Program-made: the position numbers and the translations under genes
Assembly: GCA_036491755.1 (NCBI GenBank)
Contig: DASXBJ010000070.1
Span: 1-21,405 of the forward strand
Direction of reading: 5' to 3'
Source of the DNA: DASXBJ01 sp036491755
Lineage (GTDB): Bacteria > Chloroflexota > Dormibacteria > Dormibacterales > Dormibacteraceae
Length of the DNA stretch: 21,405 nt
Part shown: in pieces, positions 14,554 through 21,405 of the stretch
How the letters are laid out: each line of letters starts with the position of its first letter
How positions within the stretch are numbered: position 1 is the first letter of the stretch
The notes under the pieces: model-generated
Databases searched by the model: none
What the model was told of the DNA's origin: nothing
Seen by the model: the letters and a program-made list of their open reading frames with translations, nothing else

Positions 14554-15155
14554 TGGTTCAAATCAGGCAGCAGCTCGCGATCGAGCTGATGCGCGAATCG
14601 GACGTCAACACTGTCCAGGAGATCGAGCGCGAGATCTTCGCCACGCCGTGGCCGAGGAACGCCTATTACAGGGAGCTTGCCTCGCGCGCCAGCGCGCATT
14701 ACGTCGTGCTGCGTCAGGAAGGCAGCGATCCCGCAGGGCGGGCCTCGCGGGCGCCGGATTTCGACCCCACGATCATCGGATATGGCGGAATGTGGCGGAT
14801 GTACGACGAGGCTCACATCACGACCATCGGCGTGCGGCGCGACCTTCAGCACCATGGCTATGGCCGCATCCTCTTTGCCGGCCTCGTCCAGGCCGCCTAC
14901 GACATGGGCGCCAAATGGGTGACCCTCGAGGTGCGCACGACCAACGACAACGCGATGCACATGTACGAGGCATTCGGCTTCAAGGTGATCGGCCGGCGCA
15001 AGGGCTACTACACGGACAACGGCGAGGACGCGATCGTCATGTGGTCTGACTCCATCCACTCGCCACGCTTCCGGAAGGCCTACGAGGCAAACCTGGAGCG
15101 AATCGACTCCGACGTGAGAGGCCTGCGCCGCGACCTCCTCACCAAAGGCCCCTAG
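14553..15155 (+). CDS. rimI: GNAT acetyltransferase, RimI-like (ribosomal protein S18 alanine N-acetyltransferase)
   Basis: The protein is 200 residues, longer than the usual 150. I chose ATG 14553 with GAGG at 14544-14547; GTG 14550 directly before it is an alternative. IEREIFATPWPRNAYYRE is the RimI N-terminal signature. The acetyl-CoA motif is IGVRRDLQHHGYGRIL, followed by LEVRTTNDNAMHMYEAFGFKVIGRRKGYY. Two differences from typical RimI are an insertion before the central strand (SDPAGRASRAPDFDP) and a charged 35-residue C-terminal extension. Its place between tsaB and tsaD is the common RimI location. The target protein is inferred, not visible. Confidence 0.85.
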   Translation: MVQIRQQLAIELMRESDVNTVQEIEREIFATPWPRNAYYRELASRASAHYVVLRQEGSDPAGRASRAPDFDPTIIGYGGMWRMYDEAHITTIGVRRDLQHHGYGRILFAGLVQAAYDMGAKWVTLEVRTTNDNAMHMYEAFGFKVIGRRKGYYTDNGEDAIVMWSDSIHSPRFRKAYEANLERIDSDVRGLRRDLLTKGP

Positions 15156-15163
15156 TCGCTCCG

Positions 15164-15198
15164 CCTCTCCCCATCGGGAAGAGGTCTAGGGTGAGGAG
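15164..15198 (+). repeat. Palindromic dispersed repeat, copy C, tail overlapping the tsaD ribosome binding site
   Basis: Arms CCTCTCCCC (15164-15172) and GGGAAGAGG (15176-15184) pair with one mismatch. The tail TCTAGGGTGAGGAG (15185-15198) contains GAGGAG, which sits 7 nt before the tsaD ATG. The repeat lies between the rimI stop and tsaD. Confidence 0.75.
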
Positions 15199-15205
15199 CG
15201 CAAGC

Positions 15206-16237
15206 ATGCACGACCGTGGACTCACCCTCGGCATAGAAACGTCCTGCGATGAGACCTCCGTCGCGGTGGTGGAGGACGGCCGGCGCATCCTGTCCAACGT
15301 CATCCACTCGCAGGTCGACCTGCACCGGGAGTTCGGGGGCGTCGTGCCCGAGCTGGCCGCCCGCGACCACCTCGAGCGCCTGCCCCACCTGCTCGAGCTG
15401 GCGCTGGAGCGCGCCGGGGCCAAGCCGGCCGACCTCGACCTCATCGCGGTGACCCGCGGGCCCGGACTGGCCGGCTGCCTGCTCGTCGGGCTGGGAGTGG
15501 GCGAGGGGCTCGCCGCGGCATGGACCAAGCCGATCACCGGCGTCAACCACCTGTGGGGCCACATCTACGCCGCCATGCTCAGCCGGCCCGACCTCGAGCC
15601 GCCTCTCCTGGGGCTGGTGGTCAGCGGCGCGCACTCCGACCTCGTCCGGATGCCTGAGCACGGCCATTTCGAGGTCATCGGCCGCACTCGCGACGACGCC
15701 GCCGGCGAGGCGTTCGACAAGGCGGCACGGATGTTGGGCCTCGGTTATCCCGGTGGGCCGGCCCTCGACCGGCTCGCCCGCACGGGGGACGCGAGCCGCC
15801 AGCCCCTGCCCCGACCTTCGCTGCCAGGCCTCGAGTACAGCTTCAGCGGGCTGAAAACCGCCCTGCTCTACAGGCTTCGCGACCTCGGGGACAAGGCCGG
15901 GGAGGCAGAAAGGGCGGACCTCGCGGCATCCTTCGAGCAGTCCGTTGTCGAGTCTTTGCTGGAGAAGCTCGACCGGGCGCTGTCCGCGGAGGAGTGCCCC
16001 GAGGTCGTCGTCTGCGGTGGCGTGGCCGCCAACACCCTGCTGCGGAGGCGGGCCGCGGAGGTGGTGGCCGGGCGCGCCCGGCTCACGCTGCCGCCCCTGG
16101 AGCTGTGCACCGACAACGCCGCCATGATCGCAGCGGCGGGTTTCTTGACTTCGGCGCGAGCCGGGGACGGCGGGCCTCGCAGCGGCCCGGGTGGGGAGGC
16201 CCACGCCATCGCCGTGGATCCGTCGCTAGGCTGGTGA
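15206..16237 (+). CDS. tsaD: tRNA N6-adenosine threonylcarbamoyltransferase TsaD
   Basis: The protein is 343 residues. It transfers threonylcarbamoyl to A37 of tRNA. ATG 15206 is preceded by GAGGAG (15193-15198); an in-frame GTG at 15191 lies inside repeat copy C and is less likely. LGIETSCDETSVAVVEDG, GGVVPELAARDHLE, VNHLWGHI with metal ligands His115 and His119, GEAFDKAARMLGLGYPGGPALDRLA, YSFSGLKTAL, GGVAANTLLR and CTDNAAMIAAAG are all canonical. SGAHSDL replaces the more common SGGHT-type loop. Together with TsaB and TsaE it supplies most of the t6A machinery. Confidence 0.95.
   Translation: MHDRGLTLGIETSCDETSVAVVEDGRRILSNVIHSQVDLHREFGGVVPELAARDHLERLPHLLELALERAGAKPADLDLIAVTRGPGLAGCLLVGLGVGEGLAAAWTKPITGVNHLWGHIYAAMLSRPDLEPPLLGLVVSGAHSDLVRMPEHGHFEVIGRTRDDAAGEAFDKAARMLGLGYPGGPALDRLARTGDASRQPLPRPSLPGLEYSFSGLKTALLYRLRDLGDKAGEAERADLAASFEQSVVESLLEKLDRALSAEECPEVVVCGGVAANTLLRRRAAEVVAGRARLTLPPLELCTDNAAMIAAAGFLTSARAGDGGPRSGPGGEAHAIAVDPSLGW
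16227..16232 (+). promoter_or_regulatory. Putative -10 box inside the tsaD 3' end
   Basis: TAGGCT ends 7 nt before the ATG at 16240, the same hexamer and spacing as at 8838. It lies in the last codons of tsaD, so it could be chance. GGTGAG at 16233-16238 could instead act as a weak Shine-Dalgarno. Confidence 0.25.
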
Positions 16238-16239
16238 GC

Positions 16240-16470
16240 ATGGGGGTCAAGGGCTGGCAGGTCGTCTTCCGAGGCGAGAGAATCCAGGCTGACCTGCTGG
16301 CGGCCGTCCTGTCGGCTGACGGGCTGCGAGTCGAGGTGTTTGGCGACCACGCCTACGGCGTGGCGATCAACCTGACCGACGCCCAGGTCCTGGTCCCAGA
16401 CGACCAGGCCGAGACGGCCCGCAACCTCATCAGGTCCGCCGAAGCGATCCCCGCCGAACCAGAGGTTTAG
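16240..16470 (+). CDS. DUF2007-like small protein
   Basis: The protein is 76 residues. It reads like the DUF2007 family (putative signal-transducing protein): an initial strand WQVVFRGERIQADLLAAVLSADGLRVEV, a short variable loop, then AQVLVPDDQAETARNLI. This is a compact beta-alpha-beta fold seen alone or attached to other domains. No catalytic residues or membrane segment are visible. It starts 2 nt after the tsaD stop and is followed by the groESL control region. Function unknown. Confidence 0.65.
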   Translation: MGVKGWQVVFRGERIQADLLAAVLSADGLRVEVFGDHAYGVAINLTDAQVLVPDDQAETARNLIRSAEAIPAEPEV

Positions 16471-16491
16471 GCAGCCGTCCGATTGCGGTAG

Positions 16492-16497
16492 TAGTAT
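16492..16497 (+). promoter_or_regulatory. Possible -10 box for groESL
   Basis: TAGTAT directly abuts the first CIRCE operator, so repressor binding would cover the transcription start. The -35 region is not recognisable. Confidence 0.35.
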
Positions 16498-16547
16498 TAG
16501 CAGTCGACCCCCCTGAGTGCTAAGCGCTCAGTTGTGGGGAGTGCTAA
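16497..16547. promoter_or_regulatory. Two overlapping CIRCE operators (HrcA sites)
   Basis: The first operator is TTAGCAGTC-N9-GAGTGCTAA (16497-16523), one mismatch from the consensus. The second is TAAGCGCTC-N9-GAGTGCTAA (16521-16547), with two mismatches in the left arm. They share the bases TAA and are spaced 24 bp apart. CIRCE is the operator of the heat-shock repressor HrcA. hrcA itself is not in the window. Confidence 0.9.
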
Positions 16548-16575
16548 TCGAATTCACCTGCTGAGGAGGGCGCGC

Positions 16576-16881
16576 ATGAACCTGAGACCGCTGGGCGACC
16601 GTGTTGTGGTCAAGCCCGTCGAGAAGGAAGAGAAGACCAAGAGCGGGATCGTTCTTCCGGACACCGCCAAGGAGAAGCCCCAGGAGGGCATCGTCGAGGC
16701 CGTGGGCACCGGAAGGATCCTCGACAACGGGACCAAGATCCCGATGGAGCTCAAAGTCGGCGACAAGGTGCTTTACGCCAAGTACGCCGGCAACGAATTC
16801 AAGCTCGACGAGATCGAGTACCTGATCGTGTCGGAGAAGGACGTGCTCGCGGTCCTCTCATCGAACGGCAAGAAGCACTAA
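16576..16881 (+). CDS. groES: Co-chaperonin GroES
   Basis: The protein is 101 residues from ATG 16576, with AGGAGGG at 16564-16570. An upstream in-frame GTG at 16534 lies inside the second CIRCE operator and is rejected. NLRPLGDRVVVKPVEKEEKTKSGIVLPD contains the N-terminal strand and mobile loop that docks on GroEL. GIVEAVGTGR and GDKVLYAKYAGNEF are standard. It forms the heptameric lid of the GroEL folding chamber. groEL follows after 27 nt, and the shared CIRCE control implies heat induction through HrcA. Confidence 0.97.
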   Translation: MNLRPLGDRVVVKPVEKEEKTKSGIVLPDTAKEKPQEGIVEAVGTGRILDNGTKIPMELKVGDKVLYAKYAGNEFKLDEIEYLIVSEKDVLAVLSSNGKKH

Positions 16882-16908
16882 GACCACACCAAAGAAGAGG
16901 GGAGTTAT

Positions 16909-18552
<1,644 letters not shown>

Positions 18553-18565
18553 AGAAAGAAAGCGC

Positions 18566-18585
18566 GGGGGGATCGGGATCCCCCC
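18566..18585 (+). other. Hairpin just after groEL
   Basis: An 8-bp perfect stem (18566-18573 with 18578-18585) closes a CGGG loop. There is no following T-run, so it may protect the mRNA end or assist the terminator 25 nt further on. Confidence 0.5.
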
Positions 18586-18593
18586 AACTCGGG

Positions 18594-19130
18594 TTAGCCC
18601 CGGTTTCTCAGAGCCCCTCGCCGTTGCGGGGGGCTCTTCTTTTCCCGTCCCGCGGGTTCGTCGACCGGGATGATGCCGCCCATTCCGGCCATGCGCCGGC
18701 CGGCCAGCGAGACCGCGAACGGCAGCGCCAGCATGATCGTCGCGACCACGATGGACAGCGAGTCAGGCAGGCGGCGCGGGTTGTCGAGACCCAGGTAGGT
18801 CAGGTAGCCGCCGCCGCCGGCCGTCATCAACACGATGACCACGGCGATCCCGATCGCCCACATTCGGTACTCCCGAAACAGAGGCGGCGCGTTACGGCTG
18901 GCCAAGCGCAGCAGCCACCAGGCGGTGAGACCGTTGAGCACGAGGCCACTCAGCAGGGCGCAAGTCGCAATCCCGATCCGGAACTGGGTCAGGTGGACCA
19001 TCACGAAGGCTGAGAAGTTGACAGCCAGGATACCGACGGGCGTGATGACGCCCAGGGTCAGAAGCGCGAACTCTCTAAGGCGCCTGGAGCTAGTGGCCGC
19101 AGCCGCAGGCCTGTGCGCCGCCCGCGTCAT
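18594..19130 (-). CDS. Four-helix membrane protein of unknown function
   Basis: The protein is up to 178 residues from ATG 19130, which overlaps the erpA 3' end by 41 nt. The start is uncertain because the first 20 residues are Ala/Arg-rich and may not be translated. Four hydrophobic segments lie near residues 22-45, 53-75, 89-112 and 123-143, with a basic, Pro-containing tail. I recognise no family. The last codons pass antisense through the groEL terminator hairpin. It follows the Fe-S carrier gene on the same strand and may be cotranscribed with it. Function unknown. Confidence 0.6.
   Translation of the reverse strand: MTRAAHRPAAAATSSRRLREFALLTLGVITPVGILAVNFSAFVMVHLTQFRIGIATCALLSGLVLNGLTAWWLLRLASRNAPPLFREYRMWAIGIAVVIVLMTAGGGGYLTYLGLDNPRRLPDSLSIVVATIMLALPFAVSLAGRRMAGMGGIIPVDEPAGREKKSPPQRRGALRNRG
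18610..18643 (+). terminator. Intrinsic terminator of groESL
   Basis: AGAGCCCCTCGC (18610-18621) pairs with GCGGGGGGCTCT (18626-18637) over 12 bp, with one G-T wobble and a CGTT loop, followed by TCTTTT. The T-run is only on the plus strand, so it terminates groESL. It lies inside the 3' end of the convergent membrane-protein gene. Confidence 0.88.
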
Positions 19131-19470
19131 CGCCTGTATCGAACGAGGTGCCGCAGGAGCACGAGTGCACCGCGTTCGGGTTGTGCACCGTGAAGCCGGC
19201 GCCCATCAGGCTGTCGACGTAGTCGATCTCGGAGCCGCGGATGTAGGGGGCGCTGAAATCGTCGACGACGATCTGCACGCCGTCCTGCTCGACGACTAGG
19301 TCGTCCGCACGGCGGTTGTCGTCGAAGGCCATGCCGTACTGCATGCCCGAGCAGCCACCGCCGCTGACGAATATGCGCAGCGCCAGCTGAGGGTTGCCTT
19401 CCTTGTCGAGGAGCTCCTTGAGACGAGACTTGGCGTCCGAGGTTAGTGAGACGACAGCTTGTTCGATCAC
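19090..19470 (-). CDS. erpA: Iron-sulfur cluster insertion protein, ErpA/IscA family
   Basis: The protein is 126 residues from GTG 19470. It is an A-type carrier that hands Fe-S clusters to target enzymes. FVSGGGCSGMQYG gives Cys40, and VHSCSCGTSF gives Cys104 and Cys106, the three cluster ligands in CxnCxC spacing. LALRIFV and IDYVDSLMGAGFTVHNPNA are family features. A 16-residue tail after CGTSF ends in ACGCGH, adding Cys122 and Cys124, which E. coli IscA and ErpA lack. The start has no Shine-Dalgarno but lies 7 nt after TAGCAT. No isc or suf genes are in the window, so whether it acts as ErpA or IscA cannot be decided. Confidence 0.9.
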   Translation of the reverse strand: MIEQAVVSLTSDAKSRLKELLDKEGNPQLALRIFVSGGGCSGMQYGMAFDDNRRADDLVVEQDGVQIVVDDFSAPYIRGSEIDYVDSLMGAGFTVHNPNAVHSCSCGTSFDTGDDAGGAQACGCGH

Positions 19471-19477
19471 GGAATGA

Positions 19478-19483
19478 ATGCTA
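19478..19483 (-). promoter_or_regulatory. Putative -10 box for erpA
   Basis: TAGCAT on the minus strand ends 7 nt before the GTG start at 19470, and no Shine-Dalgarno intervenes. Confidence 0.35.
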
Positions 19484-19496
19484 CCACGCGAACTTC

Positions 19497-19530
19497 CCTC
19501 TCCCGCAATGCCGGAGAGGCGAGGGTGAGA
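19497..19530 (+). repeat. Palindromic dispersed repeat, copy D
   Basis: CCTCTCC (19497-19503) pairs with GGAGAGG (19513-19519) around a 9-nt loop, followed by the tail AGGGTGAGA (19522-19530). It lies between the erpA start and the stop of the upstream minus-strand gene, in the same orientation as the other three copies. Confidence 0.75.
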
Positions 19531-19557
19531 GCAGTCTCATGGCTGCGCTCGCCCGGC

Positions 19558-20838
19558 CTAACCCCGGCCGAGCTTGAATCCCCGTTTGGCGGGCTTGGCG
19601 TCCGCGGTCGCCGTGGTCCCGGCGATGAGCTGGGCCAGCTGCTCCGCCCCGCGCGAGATCGCGCTCTTGGGGTCGGTCAGGACCAGGATCTCGCCCTTGA
19701 CCGCCGCCTCGTCGGGCTTGGTGCCGTCGAAATCGATCTCGACGGCGAGTTCCTGCTTCAACGTCCGGACGACGTCCTCTTTGCTGACGACGGACTTCGG
19801 GACCTTGTTGTTCAGGGCCAGGATCACGCGGCCCGGGACGATGTTCAGAACGTTGGTGAAGATGTTCAGAAGCTCGCCCACGTCCTTCAGTGACGACAGC
19901 TCCGGCGTGACGAGCACAAGCACCCGCTGCGAGTGGTCGAGGACGCTGATCACGATGTCGGTGAACGCGACGCCGAGGTCGAAGATGATGTACCGGAACG
20001 CGTTGACCAGGATCCCCATCGCCCGGTTGACGAGGTCGACGGTGATCAGGTCCGCCTGCTCCGCTCGAAGCACGCCCGGGAGGAGCATCATGCCGCCCGG
20101 GTGATGCAGGATTGCCCCGAGCACCGCCTCCTCGAAGTTGGCCGGCGGCACCTGGCTGGCGGCCGCGAGACAGCCGGTCGGCGTGAGGTACGAGATGAGG
20201 GCCGCGTGGTTGTAGGGGAGGGCCAGGTCGACCAGCAGGACCTCTCCGGGGAAGCGCTTACCGAGCGCCGCGGCCAGGTTGACAGCCAGGGTCGTGCGGC
20301 CCGAGCCGCCCTTGGGCGAGTAGACGGCCACCGTGGACGCCGCCTGCTCGGGCGCGACCATCCGGGCCCGTGCGATCAGGTTGGGAAGGGTGTCCTTGCG
20401 CTGCTCGACGAGCTTGGTCAGCTCGATCAGGGCGTCCGAGTCGGGGGGAACGGTCTCGTACATGGTCTTGCGGTCGAGGGTGAGGAGCTTGCAGTCCTCC
20501 AGCGCGCGCACGCTCGCCGTCCGGGTTTCTTCAGAGATCAAGGACATTTCCCCGAAGAAGTCGTCCGGTCCCATAAGGGCGATCGTGATCGTATGCCCCG
20601 GCGATTCCTCGACGAACACCTCGCAGCGCCCTGACTCGACAATGAACATGGTGTCGCCGGGATCGCCCTGGTGGACGATCACCGACCCCTTCGTCGCCGA
20701 GGCAGGCGCCAGACGGCGGGCGAGGGCGTGCAGCACGTTGTCGGGCAGGGTGAAGAAGATCGCCACCCGCTCCAGGATCTGAAAGCGCCGGCGGAGCTCC
20801 TCGGGAGAACCCGCCGTGGCCCGGTCGTTGTCGCTCAC
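19558..20838 (-). CDS. Cyclic-nucleotide-binding domain fused to CpaE/MinD-like ATPase
   Basis: The protein is 426 residues from GTG 20838; a longer frame reaches 20901, but its extra residues are encoded across the promoter box. Residues 19-130 form a cNMP-binding domain: GDPGDTMFIVESGRCEVFV, then the phosphate-binding cassette FFGEMSL with Glu97 and Arg106 (RTASVRA). Both key residues are kept, so cAMP or cGMP binding is plausible. Residues 168-410 are a ParA/MinD-type ATPase closest to CpaE: deviant Walker A KGGSGRTT (signature Lys176 kept, P-loop Lys replaced by Arg181), VLLVDLALP, and IIFDLGVAFTDIVI. CpaE proteins localise Flp/Tad pili and usually carry a receiver-like domain in this position. 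No tad genes are in the window. The basic C-terminus KPAKRGFKLGRG may aid localisation. Confidence 0.87.
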   Translation of the reverse strand: MSDNDRATAGSPEELRRRFQILERVAIFFTLPDNVLHALARRLAPASATKGSVIVHQGDPGDTMFIVESGRCEVFVEESPGHTITIALMGPDDFFGEMSLISEETRTASVRALEDCKLLTLDRKTMYETVPPDSDALIELTKLVEQRKDTLPNLIARARMVAPEQAASTVAVYSPKGGSGRTTLAVNLAAALGKRFPGEVLLVDLALPYNHAALISYLTPTGCLAAASQVPPANFEEAVLGAILHHPGGMMLLPGVLRAEQADLITVDLVNRAMGILVNAFRYIIFDLGVAFTDIVISVLDHSQRVLVLVTPELSSLKDVGELLNIFTNVLNIVPGRVILALNNKVPKSVVSKEDVVRTLKQELAVEIDFDGTKPDEAAVKGEILVLTDPKSAISRGAEQLAQLIAGTTATADAKPAKRGFKLGRG

Positions 20839-20847
20839 GCCGATGGA

Positions 20848-20853
20848 ATTATA
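20848..20853 (-). promoter_or_regulatory. Consensus -10 box for the cNMP-CpaE gene
   Basis: A perfect TATAAT on the minus strand ends 9 nt before the GTG at 20838, which would place the transcript start at or within a few bases of the start codon. No -35 match was found at 16-18 bp. Confidence 0.5.
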
Positions 20854-20947
20854 GGTGTGGGTTCGTCCAACCCTTTCGCTTGCGGGAGAGACGGGCGCCA
20901 AGCCTGCCTGACCGCCGCCTGAATCAGGGCCGAGTTCCGGCCGTTGG

Positions 20948-20953
20948 TAGACT
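20948..20953 (+). promoter_or_regulatory. Putative -10 box for the tRNA genes
   Basis: TAGACT lies 11 nt upstream of the first base of tRNA-Asp, a normal distance for a short 5' leader. The -35 region is not recognisable. Confidence 0.35.
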
Positions 20954-20964
20954 TAGCCGCTGTC

Positions 20965-21043
20965 GGTCCCGTGGTGTAGCCTGGCCAAACACGCGGCCCT
21001 GTCAAGGCCGAGAACGCCGGTTCGAATCCGGTCGGGACCGCCA
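20965..21043 (+). tRNA. tRNA-Asp (anticodon GTC)
   Basis: The cloverleaf folds fully: acceptor GGTCCCG with CGGGACC, D-stem GTGT/ACAC, anticodon stem CGGCC/GGCCG around CTGTCAA (GTC at 21001-21003), T-arm with TTCGAAT, discriminator G as in tRNA-Asp, and encoded CCA at 21041-21043. Confidence 0.96.
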
Positions 21044-21075
21044 TCTCACTCAGGCAGCTATGTTCCAGGCGCTCC

Positions 21076-21168
21076 GGAGAGGTGGCCGAGTCCGGTTGAA
21101 GGCGACGGTCTCGAAAACCGTTATGGGTCACTGGCCCATCGAGAGTTCAAATCTCTCCCTCTCCGCCA
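21076..21168 (+). tRNA. tRNA-Ser (anticodon CGA)
   Basis: Acceptor GGAGAGG pairs with CCTCTCC. Anticodon stem ACGGT/ACCGT surrounds CTCGAAA with CGA at 21112-21114. A long variable arm (GGGTCACTGGCCC) marks a class II tRNA, the T-arm has TTCAAAT, and CCA is encoded at 21166-21168. It reads the UCG codon, common in GC-rich genomes. Confidence 0.96.
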
Positions 21169-21405
21169 ATTATCGAAAGCGGGCTTCTGGATGCCTTTAG
21201 CCAGGTCCTGAGCGTCGGCCTCGCGCGCCTGGGTGGCCTGTTTCAAGATCAAATCGAAGGGCGCGTGGAGCTCCACGGCCAGTCGGCCGTGCTTCCAGGA
21301 GGAGTTCGAAACAAGAAGCCTCAGCAGCTTCCGTCGCTCCTCACTTCCCTGACTCTGGAAGGCGTCATAGGCTCCGCTCGCTAGCTCGAGCAGTTGCACG
21401 CCGGC
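21121..21405 (-). CDS. C-terminal part of a large serine recombinase (5' end outside window)
   Basis: The frame is open from the window edge to a TAA at 21121-21123. It reads ELASGAYDAFQSQGSEERRKLLRLLVSNSSW and then KHGRLAVELHAPFDLILKQA. The pattern S/ERRKLL-x(2-3)-VSN-(S/C)-(S/T)W-x-x-G-x-L...PFDLI is typical of the end of large serine recombinases in integrative elements and phages. The resolvase catalytic domain would be upstream, outside the window. The last 15 codons, ending NSRWASDP, lie antisense inside tRNA-Ser, so the natural C-terminus may have been changed by integration next to the tRNA. Whether the gene is intact cannot be judged. Confidence 0.75.
   Translation of the reverse strand, partial: AGVQLLELASGAYDAFQSQGSEERRKLLRLLVSNSSWKHGRLAVELHAPFDLILKQATQAREADAQDLAKGIQKPAFDNWRRGRDLNSRWASDP

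Noticed and set aside
20871..20891. Possible fifth copy of the palindromic repeat
   Set aside because: Only the right arm (GCGGGAGAGA) is recognisable; the left arm is degenerate and the AGGGTGAG tail is absent.
20835..21131. Minus-strand frame with VPTGFEPAFSALTG-type sequence
   Set aside because: It is the antisense translation of tRNA-Asp and part of tRNA-Ser, a well-known false gene pattern.

Overview
The window is a GC-rich bacterial chromosome segment, almost fully coding and mostly housekeeping. It carries no rRNA or ribosomal-protein marker, so the phylum cannot be fixed from sequence alone. The mix of traits suggests Actinomycetota, Chloroflexota or Dormibacterota-like bacteria. These traits are CIRCE-controlled groESL, a SigR/RsrA-like sigma/anti-sigma pair, a CpaE-like ATPase, CCA-encoded tRNAs, and many genes with a TAnnnT box 7-10 nt before the start codon and no Shine-Dalgarno. 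That assignment is inference.

Left part (1-4100): the 3' end of a probable tyrosine phosphatase; a minus-strand protein made of two PD-(D/E)XK-like halves; a 328-bp intergenic stretch with three consecutive hairpins; a small ribbon-helix-helix-like protein; a long-chain acyl-CoA synthetase on the minus strand; and a divergent small membrane protein with a PH-like domain.

Middle part (4100-16470), all on the plus strand and tightly packed: argF-cdaA-cdaR (arginine synthesis plus the c-di-AMP cyclase and its regulator), glmS, an acpS-nnrD fusion gene, alr, an ECF sigma factor with its zinc anti-sigma factor, thiE, thiL, then tsaE-tsaB-rimI-tsaD (t6A tRNA modification) and a small DUF2007-like protein. 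Many neighbours overlap by 4 nt (ATGA or GTGA). Two genes, alr and thiE, appear to start at CTG within a CTGA overlap. The theme is cell-wall precursor supply (GlmS, Alr), cofactor synthesis or repair (AcpS, NnrD, ThiE, ThiL) and tRNA modification.

Right part (16470-21405): groES-groEL behind two overlapping CIRCE operators and ending in a strong terminator; then on the minus strand a four-helix membrane protein, an ErpA/IscA-type Fe-S carrier, and a fusion of a cyclic-nucleotide-binding domain to a CpaE/MinD-like ATPase. tRNA-Asp(GTC) and tRNA-Ser(CGA) follow on the plus strand. The window ends inside a large serine recombinase whose C-terminal codons run antisense through the tRNA-Ser 3' end, which suggests the edge of an integrated element.

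Four copies of one palindromic repeat (arms CCTCTCC/GGAGAGG, tail AGGGTGAG) sit in intergenic gaps, all in the same orientation. No CRISPR array or obvious complete defence operon was found. The most unusual items are the cNMP-CpaE fusion, the AcpS-NnrD fusion, the doubled nuclease-like protein and the start-site patterns.
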